This document shows, in pieces, positions 1 to 6,755 of a stretch of 64,000 nucleotides of DNA (the first letter of the stretch is position 1; every line of letters starts with the position of its first letter). Source of the DNA: Thiosocius sp963753845 (GTDB lineage: Bacteria > Pseudomonadota > Gammaproteobacteria > Chromatiales > Chromatiaceae); the NCBI GenBank assembly GCA_963753845.1, contig CAVWEI010000001.1, forward strand, positions 124,001-188,000, read 5' to 3'. The notes beneath the pieces are model-generated. The model worked only from the letters and a program-made list of their open reading frames with translations, did not search any database and was not told the origin of the DNA. Position numbers and translations under genes: made by a program.

Positions 1-1388
1 TCAGGGTACTGCCCGGCCAGCGTCTCGGTGACTCCTTCTGCGAAGCCCGGTTCCATGTCGAGCCGGCCGCGCTCGTAGTGGATGCGTGGGGCGTTGACGG
101 CGTGCTCCGGCGTCAGGCCGAAATCGATCAGGTTGCAGAGTGTCTGCAGGATTGCCGTGCGCAAGCGGTTGGAACCACCCGAACCGATGGCGATCAGGTG
201 TCGATGATCCTCGGCCAGGGTGGGTGCCATCATGGAACTGACCCGCACGTCGCATGGCCAGCGGTTGAAGCCTTCCGGGTTGAGGTCTTCCTCGCCCAGC
301 ATATTGTTCAGCATGATGCCCGTACCGGGCAGGAGCTGACCGCTGCCCTCACCGTTCGACAGGGTCATCGAGGCACAGTTGCCCGCACCGTCGATGGTGC
401 TGATATGGGTGGTGCCACGATTGTTGACCGGATGGCCGGCCACTGCCGCACGGTATGCCGCCATCAGTTCATCCTGGCGTTGCGGACCTGCAAGGATGCC
501 ATCGTCCCTGGCGACATTGGTGTATGCCATCACTTCGGCCAGTGTCCGCAGGTGTTGCGCGCTGCCGAATCCGGCTGAGGCGATATCCCGCTCGTCCAGC
601 AATGCGAGCGCGAAATTGATCAGCGTACCCCCCGAGGACGGGGCAGGGTTGGTGGCCACCCGGTAGCCACGATAGCGATGCTGCAAGGGGGTACGTGGAA
701 CGGCCTGGTAGCCTTCCAGGTCGGCCAGCACCAGGTGCCCACCCTGTTGGTCGCAAAGGGCCACCAGTCGCCTGGCGAGTTCACCCCGGTAGAAGGGGGC
801 GTCCCCCTCTTCGGCGATCCAGGCCAGGGTCTCGGCCAGCTCCGCCTGCCGAAACAGCCTGCCTTCAACCTGCAGCGACTCGTCGCCGTACAACGCCTCG
901 GCGGCGGGTGTGGCGCGGTAGATGGGCGCGACGATGCTGAAGATGTAGGACTGCAGGGCGTTCACGGTCACGCCTTCCGAGGCATATTCGATCGCCGGGG
1001 CAAGTATTTCGCGCAGCGGCAGGCTGCCGAGCAGGCCGTGTGCCGCGACCAGCCCGCGAACCGTGCCGGGGGTGGCGATCGAGCCGGTGCCGATATGGAA
1101 TTCCTGCTGGGCGGTGCCGAAGTCGGCAATCACCGGATAGAACTCGCACTCGCCCGCCGGCCGTCGCTCATGCGGTGTCTGCACGAAAAAATCGTGGAGC
1201 AGGGCTTGTCCGCCGGCCTTGCGCGCCAACAGGAAGCCGCCACCGCCGAGCGAGGTGAGCACCGGCTCGACCACGCAGGCGGCAGCGAGTGCCGCCAGCA
1301 CGGCATCGAAGGCGTTGCCACCGAGCTCGTACATGCGCAACGCCGCTTCGGCGGTCTTCGGGTGGCCTGCGGCCACGGCTCCTTTCAT
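1..1388 (-). CDS. ggt: Gamma-glutamyltransferase family protein (3' end outside window)
   Basis: Ntn-hydrolase of the gamma-glutamyltranspeptidase family, which cleaves gamma-glutamyl bonds of glutathione and related peptides. The N-terminus (GHPKTAEAALRMYELGGNAF) is the usual start of the mature enzyme core. The autoprocessing and nucleophile region RGTTHISTIDGAGN sits near residue 325, and the small-subunit Gly-Ser loop GSGGSNRLRTAIL follows. The start at 1388 has AGGAG about ten bases upstream. I see no signal peptide, so it may be a cytoplasmic YwrD-like member rather than the periplasmic Ggt. The stop codon lies beyond the window edge. gshA, which makes the gamma-glutamyl bond, is 59 kb away. 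Family assignment is firm; the substrate is inferred. Confidence 0.9.
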   Translation of the reverse strand, partial: MKGAVAAGHPKTAEAALRMYELGGNAFDAVLAALAAACVVEPVLTSLGGGGFLLARKAGGQALLHDFFVQTPHERRPAGECEFYPVIADFGTAQQEFHIGTGSIATPGTVRGLVAAHGLLGSLPLREILAPAIEYASEGVTVNALQSYIFSIVAPIYRATPAAEALYGDESLQVEGRLFRQAELAETLAWIAEEGDAPFYRGELARRLVALCDQQGGHLVLADLEGYQAVPRTPLQHRYRGYRVATNPAPSSGGTLINFALALLDERDIASAGFGSAQHLRTLAEVMAYTNVARDDGILAGPQRQDELMAAYRAAVAGHPVNNRGTTHISTIDGAGNCASMTLSNGEGSGQLLPGTGIMLNNMLGEEDLNPEGFNRWPCDVRVSSMMAPTLAEDHRHLIAIGSGGSNRLRTAILQTLCNLIDFGLTPEHAVNAPRIHYERGRLDMEPGFAEGVTETLAGQYP

Positions 1389-1480
1389 GTCGGACAGACT
1401 CCTAGCCTGGAAATCCCGTCAGCCGGCCAGTGAGATTTCCAGGCCAGCTGCTCCGATTATGCCGGGGACCGGGCCAAAAA

Positions 1481-1504
1481 AAAGCGCGCCCGGGGGCGCG
1501 CTTT
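1481..1504 (-). terminator. Rho-independent terminator after the sulfur-globule-like gene
   Basis: A perfect 10-bp inverted repeat (AAAGCGCGCC / GGCGCGCTTT) with a 4-base loop. On the minus strand it runs into a stretch of T residues. It sits just past the stop codon of the glycine-rich gene at 1524 and ahead of the gamma-glutamyltransferase gene. Confidence 0.85.
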
Positions 1505-1523
1505 CCAATCAACCCGGGGTTGA

Positions 1524-1961
1524 TTACTTCTTGTCGGCCTTCTTGTCGGCCTTCTTGGCGGGAGCCGCCGGCTTGGCCGTCGTGGTGCTCGGGTAGGTAT
1601 AGCCGCCTGCATAGGGGGCGTAACCGTAGCCGCCGCCGTAACCGTAGCCCGGGTAGCCGCCACCGTAACCGTAGCCCGGGTAGCCGCCACCGTAACCGTA
1701 GCCCGGGTAGCCGCCACCGTAACCGTAGCCCGGGTAACCGCCGCCCCAGCCGCCGTAACCAGGGTAGCCGCCGCCCCATGGTCCGCCGCCCCATGGTCCG
1801 CCGCCCCAGCCATTACCCCAACCATTGCCCCAGCCGCTGTTCCCGCCGAACCAGTTCCATGGTCCGCCACCGCCGCCCCAGAAGGCGCTGGCACTTGAAG
1901 TGGCGAGGATAGTGGCTGCGCCGACCAGGCCGGCCAACAGCAGTTTGCGAGTCTTGTTCAT
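1524..1961 (-). CDS. Sulfur globule protein-like Gly/Tyr/Trp-rich exported protein
   Basis: A 145-residue protein with a clean Sec signal peptide (Lys/Arg n-region, hydrophobic core, SASA cleavage site near residue 26). The body is almost only Gly, Tyr, Trp and Pro. It has W-rich segments (PWNWFGG, GWGNGWGN, GGGPWGGGPW), then four tandem GGGYPGYGY units at residues 73-108, then a Lys/Ala-rich tail. This composition and layout match the sulfur globule proteins (SgpA/B/C, CV1-3) that coat periplasmic sulfur globules in purple sulfur bacteria such as Allochromatium. GGAGGG lies upstream of the ATG. Low complexity makes homology hard to prove by eye, so another Gly-rich envelope protein is possible. 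The AKKADKKADKK tail is not something I recall from the classic Sgp proteins. Confidence 0.7.
   Translation of the reverse strand: MNKTRKLLLAGLVGAATILATSSASAFWGGGGGPWNWFGGNSGWGNGWGNGWGGGPWGGGPWGGGYPGYGGWGGGYPGYGYGGGYPGYGYGGGYPGYGYGGGYPGYGYGGGYGYAPYAGGYTYPSTTTAKPAAPAKKADKKADKK
1638..1745 (-). repeat. Four 27-bp tandem repeats coding for GGGYPGYGY
   Basis: Four nearly identical 27-base units inside the sulfur-globule-like gene, each coding for nine residues. The near-identity at the base level suggests recent expansion by slippage. The copy number may vary between strains. Confidence 0.9.
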
Positions 1962-2127
1962 TGATAGTCCCTCCGGTTAAAGGAATTCAGTTTTTCCTGG
2001 TTCGTGTTGCGCCTCGTGTGCAACCAGACCCTGCCACCGACTCCGTTCGGGATCCGTTCGTGATTCACCATCTCAATCCGGTTCACATCCAGGCAGAATT
2101 AAGTATATGCTAATATTCTACTCTGTA

Positions 2128-2616
2128 CTAACTCGTCCGACAGCTGGAAGTATAGTTGCCGGATCCAGCGCCAGCCTTGTGAGCAGACTCAGCGGCGTGT
2201 TGGCGATACTGTTTCAGCAGTCGTTGGCACTGCCTGAGACTGAAATCGATCCGGTAACGGGCGGCCAGGTGCTCACGCAACAGCTTGCCCTGCCACTTCC
2301 TGCCTTCCAGGCCAAAACGGCCGGGCGGCTGGCCAAGTTCGAGCTGCAGGCGTTTCCATTCACCGCTGGACAGCTTGGGCGGGCGTCCCGGGCTGGTTTC
2401 GTCGATCAGGCCCTCCAGGCCGTTTTCCGAATAGCGCTTGCGCCAGCGCTCCAGGGTCCGGGTGTGTTCGCCGAGCCATTCCGCGACCTGATTGGTGCGG
2501 TGTCCCTCGGTGATCAGCAGTACGCACAATGCACGGTAACAAAAGCGCTGCTCACGCGATGCGCTCACGTGCTGCCGGACTGCGTTGCGCAGCTCGGCGA
2601 TTTCGGATGTGTCCAT
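2128..2616 (-). CDS. Orphan winged-helix DNA-binding protein (IS630-transposase N-terminal type)
   Basis: About 162 residues. It has two Homeodomain-like/winged-helix segments of the kind found at the N-terminus of IS630-family transposases (RTNQVAEWLGEHTRTLERWR, then LIDETSPGRPPKLSS, then the second HTH ending in QCQRLLKQYR). The catalytic DDE domain is absent; the protein ends in a short unrelated tail. I chose the ATG at 2616 because AAGGAAA precedes it; an upstream in-frame start at 2646 would add ten residues. It is either a remnant of an insertion sequence or a stand-alone regulator derived from one. No terminal inverted repeats were found around it. Confidence 0.65.
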   Translation of the reverse strand: MDTSEIAELRNAVRQHVSASREQRFCYRALCVLLITEGHRTNQVAEWLGEHTRTLERWRKRYSENGLEGLIDETSPGRPPKLSSGEWKRLQLELGQPPGRFGLEGRKWQGKLLREHLAARYRIDFSLRQCQRLLKQYRQHAAESAHKAGAGSGNYTSSCRTS

Positions 2617-2802
2617 TTTCCTTTCTTCCCGGCCCACAAAAACCACCCCGAACAGTCTCGCCCGGCCAGTATTAACAAAACTCCTTACGAGGCTGGTGGC
2701 AAACTGGTGAACAGTTGACCCCCGTCAGGAAAATACGGCCCGGTCGTGCCATAACAGGGTTCGGTTCTGCCACCATTTCGCCAGTGTCGCCCGGAAAGTC
2801 CT

Positions 2803-3222
2803 ATGCTCGAGTTCGTTTTTTTTGACCCGCGGCCGCGCCAGCGCTTTGTCGAATTCCTGATGGCGCGCGAGGTCCCTGTGACCGAGCTGGAGGATGATGA
2901 GACCTTCGGGGTCGGGATTCCCGAGGACGTCGACGATGGTCTGATGGAGGCGATCGAGGCCTGCTACGACGAATTGATGGCGTTCAATCAGCAGCTGTTC
3001 GAGGCCGGGTCGGAGGGAGCTGACGCGCAGGCCGCGGGCGTGGTGCTGAATCTGGCGTCCGGTGACACGGTGTATGCGCGGGTGGATCCGATGCTGCTCG
3101 GCCGGATCATGGAGGTGCTGACGCCACAGGAGCTGGGCGAGGTGGTCAATGCCATCGTCGATGCGGTGGAGAACCCGGACGCGAACCCGCTGTGTCACAC
3201 ACCGGATGTTGAAGGCTGTTGA
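2803..3222 (+). CDS. Conserved acidic protein of unknown function
   Basis: A 139-residue acidic soluble protein (repeated Glu/Asp runs such as TELEDDETFG and PEDVDDGLMEAIEACYDELM) with no signal peptide or membrane segment. The N-terminus begins with a beta strand LEFVFFDPRPRQRFVEFL, like a small alpha/beta fold. GGAAAG precedes the ATG. Base use matches neighbouring genes, and the reading frame is far more protein-like than the opposite strand. I do not recognise a named family. It converges on the small membrane protein at 3223. Confidence 0.6.
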   Translation: MLEFVFFDPRPRQRFVEFLMAREVPVTELEDDETFGVGIPEDVDDGLMEAIEACYDELMAFNQQLFEAGSEGADAQAAGVVLNLASGDTVYARVDPMLLGRIMEVLTPQELGEVVNAIVDAVENPDANPLCHTPDVEGC

Positions 3223-3444
3223 CTATTTACCTGCCGGTTTACCGGTCTCCGCGGTGGCGTTCTCTTCGGCCGCATATTTGAGCCTCTGGGCCTTCTTCTT
3301 CTCGACCAGCTGGATATATTCCTTTGGCGTCATCGAGGCGCCCGTCTCCGGCCGCTTGGTCGGCAGGTAATAACCGGCGATGGCGGCAACCAGGATTGCC
3401 AGCAGCAGGATGTAGACGTTGGTGCGGTCGCGAGTCTTTGCCAT
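3223..3444 (-). CDS. Small single-pass membrane protein, unknown function
   Basis: 73 residues: a short positive N-terminus (MAKTRDRTN), one transmembrane helix (VYILLLAILVAAIAGYYL), and a soluble Lys/Glu-rich tail. The predicted topology is N-in with a periplasmic tail. It lies downstream of, and in line with, the ABC transporter genes but about 60 bases away. No family recognised. Confidence 0.55.
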   Translation of the reverse strand: MAKTRDRTNVYILLLAILVAAIAGYYLPTKRPETGASMTPKEYIQLVEKKKAQRLKYAAEENATAETGKPAGK

Positions 3445-3503
3445 GGCCCGATGTTAACACCGGGGCCCGTTGCGCGGATCGGTCGGGTTGAAGTCCCGCG
3501 TCC

Positions 3504-4277
3504 TTACAGACGCGCCAGGAACAGCGGGCCGCTGTCGGTGTCGATACGCGAGATTGGATGGCCGTAAGCAATACTCAGCAGTTCCGGGTCGCACAGGGCG
3601 TCACGTGGCCCTGCACGCCAGCTGCCATCGCCATTGAGAATCAGCCAGTGGTCACAGGCGCGGTAGGCCAGGTTGAGATCATGGACCACCAGCAGCATCG
3701 CGCGCTCGGCGCTTACGCATTCCGACCCCAGGGTGCGCAGGCACGTGGCCTGGTGCGCCAGGTCGAGGTGATTCATGGGCTCGTCCAGCAGAGAAACGGG
3801 GCTTTGCTGGGCCAGCAGGCGTGCGATCTCCACGCGTCGCAGTTCCCCGCCGGAAAGCGTATCCAGGGGGCGCGCGGCGAGCTCATCGAGGCCGAGCGCG
3901 GCGATGCACGCCCTGGCGATCGCGAGGTCCGAGGGGCCCTCCCAGTCCAGGGCCCCGAGGTGGGGATGGCGTCCGCTGAGCACAGTCTCGAGCACGCTGG
4001 CGCCGAAGCCCTGACCGCTGTGCTGCAGCAGGATGCCGATCTGTCGCGCGCGGGCCCGCGGCGCGAGTCCGGAGAGACGCTCATGCCCGAGCAGGACGGT
4101 CCCGCCATGGTCCCTGCGCAATCCGGCCAGGTGGTGCAGGAGCGTTGTCTTGCCGGCACCATTGCGCCCCAGAAGGGCCCATGACTGGTTCGCTTCGAGG
4201 GTCAGGTCCAGCCGTTCGCAGACAGCCTGCCGGCCGATCCGGATGCTGAGCTGCCTCGCCTGGAGCAGGCCGCTCAT
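3504..4277 (-). CDS. ABC transporter ATP-binding protein, iron-siderophore/cobalamin type
   Basis: 257-residue ATPase that powers import through the permease encoded upstream. Walker A GRNGAGKTT lies near residue 38, the signature LSGGELRR near 140, and Walker B with its glutamate in LLDEPMNHLDLA near 160. The switch histidine is in VVHDLN. The sequence is of the FecE/FhuC/BtuD class. Its start overlaps the permease stop (ATGA), so the two are translationally coupled. No periplasmic binding protein or TonB receptor is in view, so cobalamin, siderophore or heme cannot be told apart; BtuD is the likeliest guess. Confidence 0.85.
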   Translation of the reverse strand: MSGLLQARQLSIRIGRQAVCERLDLTLEANQSWALLGRNGAGKTTLLHHLAGLRRDHGGTVLLGHERLSGLAPRARARQIGILLQHSGQGFGASVLETVLSGRHPHLGALDWEGPSDLAIARACIAALGLDELAARPLDTLSGGELRRVEIARLLAQQSPVSLLDEPMNHLDLAHQATCLRTLGSECVSAERAMLLVVHDLNLAYRACDHWLILNGDGSWRAGPRDALCDPELLSIAYGHPISRIDTDSGPLFLARL

Positions 4278-5254
4278 CGCGGTGCCTGCCGGCGCAGAAG
4301 GAACAGGAATACGGGGACGCCAATCAGGGCCGTGAGCACCCCGACGGGCAGCTGCATCGGGCTTATCAGGGTCCGCGCCGCAGTGTCCGCCAGCACCAGC
4401 AGACTGCCGCCGAGGAGCGCTGCAGCGGGCAGCAGGATGCGGTGATCGGTCCCGCCCAGGCGTCGGATCAGGTGTGGTGTGATCAGCCCGATGAAACCCA
4501 CCGCTCCGGCGACCGTCACCGCCGTCGCGGTCAGAAGCGCACTCAGAAAATACAGCTCCAGCCGCAGGCGTCGGGTGTTTACACCCAGCGCTGCGGCCTG
4601 CAGCATTCCCTGGGTGGCGATGTTGAGGTCACGCGCACGCAGAAGGGCCAGCAAAAGGCCGGCGGCGAGCAGGGCGAGCGGCAGGCCGGGTTCGGTAGCG
4701 TGTGCAAGATCGCCCATCAGCCAGAAAAGCATGCCTGGCAGGCTGGTAGCGGGACTGATACTCAGGACAAAACTGATCAGTGCCGACCAGCCGGCCGCCA
4801 CGACGATTCCGGTCAGCAGCAGGCGATCGCTGCGCCAGTCGTCGCCGCTGCGGGCCAGGCCGAATACCAGCAGGGTGCTGAGCAGGGCGCCGCCGATGGC
4901 CGCCGGCGCGTACCAGAGAACCGGCAGGGCCAGCAGCATGGCACCCAGCACGGCGGCCGAGGCGCCACCGGAGATCCCGAGTACATAGGGGTCGCCCAGC
5001 GGGTTGCGCAACAGGACCTGAATCAGGGTACCGGCCAACGCCAGCAGCCCGCCGACCGCAAATGCGCTCAGTGCGCGTGGCAGGCGCAGCTGGTCGATGA
5101 TCCGGTCGTTGATGCTGCCGTCGTCACCGGCAAGGTGAGTCCAGACCTCGCCGAGTGGGATGTCCGCGCTGCCTATATGGAGGGCCAGCAGCAGGCTCGC
5201 GCCGGCCAGCACGAGATTGGCCGGCAACAGCAGCGTGCGACGTCGCAATTGCAC
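4274..5254 (-). CDS. ABC transporter permease, FecCD/BtuC family
   Basis: 326 residues with about nine to ten hydrophobic helices and the FecCD hallmarks LRLPRALSAFAVGGLLALAG, NPLGDPYVLGISGGA and GAVGFIGLITPHLIRR. The last is the coupling segment that contacts the ATPase. It is the inner-membrane channel for an iron-chelate or vitamin B12 importer. The start is a GTG without a strong ribosome site, so a slightly different start is possible. It overlaps the ATPase gene by four bases. Confidence 0.88.
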   Translation of the reverse strand: MQLRRRTLLLPANLVLAGASLLLALHIGSADIPLGEVWTHLAGDDGSINDRIIDQLRLPRALSAFAVGGLLALAGTLIQVLLRNPLGDPYVLGISGGASAAVLGAMLLALPVLWYAPAAIGGALLSTLLVFGLARSGDDWRSDRLLLTGIVVAAGWSALISFVLSISPATSLPGMLFWLMGDLAHATEPGLPLALLAAGLLLALLRARDLNIATQGMLQAAALGVNTRRLRLELYFLSALLTATAVTVAGAVGFIGLITPHLIRRLGGTDHRILLPAAALLGGSLLVLADTAARTLISPMQLPVGVLTALIGVPVFLFLLRRQAPR

Positions 5255-5308
5255 TTAGCCCGCAGCTGTCATGAAGGTTCGGGGGCTGGCGTCAAGGTGT
5301 CGTCCCTT

Positions 5309-5995
5309 TCAGACGTGACGGTGGTCGGCCGCTGGCTGGCCGTCGAGCAGGCTGATGACCGGCCATCCCCGTTCGCGTGCATGCCGGGCCAGGGCCGGGT
5401 CCGGGTCGACCGCGACCGGATGCTCGACCAGTTCGAGCAGCGGGAGATCGTTGTGGGAATCGCTGTAAAACCAGGCCCCGTGCATTGTCTCACCCTGTTG
5501 CGACAGCCAGTCCCGCAGGCGGCTGACCTTGCCCTCGCGGAAACTGGGTGTCCCGGATACGCGTCCGGTATAGCGGTCGCCGGACTGCTCCGGGACGGTG
5601 GCGATCAGGTGCGGAATGCCGAGCCGTTCGGCAATAGGAGCGGTTACGAAGGCGTTGGTTGCGGTGATGATCAACAGGGTGTCACCCGCCGTGCGGTGCC
5701 GCTCGATCAGGTCTTGTGCAGCATTGGTGATCAGGGGTTCGATCTTTTCGCGCATGAAGCGCGCATGCCAGGCATCGAGTTCGGACCGCTTGTGCTCTGA
5801 CAGCGGTTTCAGCGCGAAGGCGAGGAACGCCATGATGTCCAGCCGGCCCTCGCGATATTCCTGGTAGAAGCGTTCGTTTTCGCGTTCATAATTGTCACGA
5901 TCGACCACCCCAAGTTCGCACAGAAACTGTCCCCAGAGGTAATCGGAGTCACCGGCCAGGAGTGTGTTGTCGAGATCGAAGATGGCTAGGGGCAT
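5309..5995 (-). CDS. HAD-superfamily IB phosphatase (SerB-like)
   Basis: 228-residue haloacid-dehalogenase-type phosphatase. Motif I is DLDNTLL at residues 7-13, motif II is the Thr in IITATN, and motif III/IV is the Lys plus YSDSHNDLPLLE. The subfamily IB cap (helices between motifs I and II) is present. Family members hydrolyse small phosphomonoesters such as phosphoserine or histidinol phosphate; the substrate here is not known. It diverges from rppH. The same trio (this HAD, rppH, ptsP) is neighbouring in Pseudomonas, which supports vertical inheritance. Confidence 0.85.
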   Translation of the reverse strand: MPLAIFDLDNTLLAGDSDYLWGQFLCELGVVDRDNYERENERFYQEYREGRLDIMAFLAFALKPLSEHKRSELDAWHARFMREKIEPLITNAAQDLIERHRTAGDTLLIITATNAFVTAPIAERLGIPHLIATVPEQSGDRYTGRVSGTPSFREGKVSRLRDWLSQQGETMHGAWFYSDSHNDLPLLELVEHPVAVDPDPALARHARERGWPVISLLDGQPAADHRHV

Positions 5996-6055
5996 GCGAA
6001 ATCCGATATCTGTGGAGAGTTTGAACAGGGCTGGCGATGATACAGGAATTCTTTT

Positions 6056-6071
6056 ATAAGCAATAGCTTAT
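6056..6071. promoter_or_regulatory. Palindrome ATAAGC-AATA-GCTTAT in the HAD/rppH divergent region
   Basis: A perfect 6-bp inverted repeat with a 4-base centre, between two divergent genes, in an AT-rich stretch. It could be an operator for a LysR- or MarR-type regulator. A similar palindrome lies at 51754. The role is inferred from position only. Confidence 0.35.
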
Positions 6072-6146
6072 GCTTTTCCGAGCTTGCGGGCGATGCACCC
6101 GGTGTGGAAAAATCGCCACAGTTTAAAAGTTATCTTGGTTTCAGAT

Positions 6147-6671
6147 GTGATAGATACCGACGGCTTCCGGCCGAATGTGGGGATCATCCTCTGCAATGAC
6201 CAGAACCGCCTCTTCTGGGGGCGTCGGGTGGGACAGAACGCCTGGCAGTTTCCGCAGGGCGGGATCCAGTCCGACGAGACGCCAGAGCAGGCAATGTACC
6301 GCGAATTGCAGGAAGAGGTGGGTTTGCTGCCGGAGCATGTCGACCTGCTCGGGGCGACCGACCGCTGGCTGCGTTACCGGTTGCCCAAGCGCTTTATCCG
6401 CCGGCACTCGCACCCGGTGTGCATCGGTCAGAAGCAGCGCTGGTTCCTGTTGCGGGTGCGCTGTCGGGAAAGCGATTTCTGCCTCGACTCCTGTGAAAAA
6501 CCGGAGTTCGACAGCTGGCGTTGGGTGAAGTACTGGCAGCCGGTGCGTGACGTGATCTACTTCAAGCGCCGGGTGTACGAAAGGGCGCTGGAGGAACTGG
6601 CGCCGCTGCTGTTCCCCGATGGGGTGCCCAATCGGCCGCATACCAATTATCTGCGTCAGCAGCGTCGCTGA
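6147..6671 (+). CDS. rppH: RNA pyrophosphohydrolase
   Basis: Nudix hydrolase that removes pyrophosphate from the 5' end of triphosphorylated RNA and so triggers decay by RNase E. The Nudix box is GGIQSDETPEQAMYRELQEE followed by VGLL. The N-terminal IDTDGFRPNVGIILCN matches RppH closely. I chose GTG at 6147 because family members begin at exactly this motif; an in-frame ATG at 6084 would add 21 residues without homology. The product would be about 174 residues, the usual length. It is followed 84 bases later by ptsP. Confidence 0.93.
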   Translation: MIDTDGFRPNVGIILCNDQNRLFWGRRVGQNAWQFPQGGIQSDETPEQAMYRELQEEVGLLPEHVDLLGATDRWLRYRLPKRFIRRHSHPVCIGQKQRWFLLRVRCRESDFCLDSCEKPEFDSWRWVKYWQPVRDVIYFKRRVYERALEELAPLLFPDGVPNRPHTNYLRQQRR

Positions 6672-6755
6672 ACCTGTACCCCTGATTCTTCCCCGGACCC
6701 TGCGTCAGCGGCGTGCGCCGGCCTTGCGCCGTGCGCCTGAGAGGCGAACCTGAAT

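Noticed and set aside
2725..3198. 157-codon minus-strand frame opposite the acidic protein at 2803
   Set aside because: His/Gln/Arg-rich and no ribosome site; the plus-strand frame is more protein-like.
4442..5800. Long open frame (452 codons) opposite the ABC permease and HAD genes
   Set aside because: Composition is Gln/Gly/Arg-rich without family motifs, and it lies antisense to two well-supported genes.
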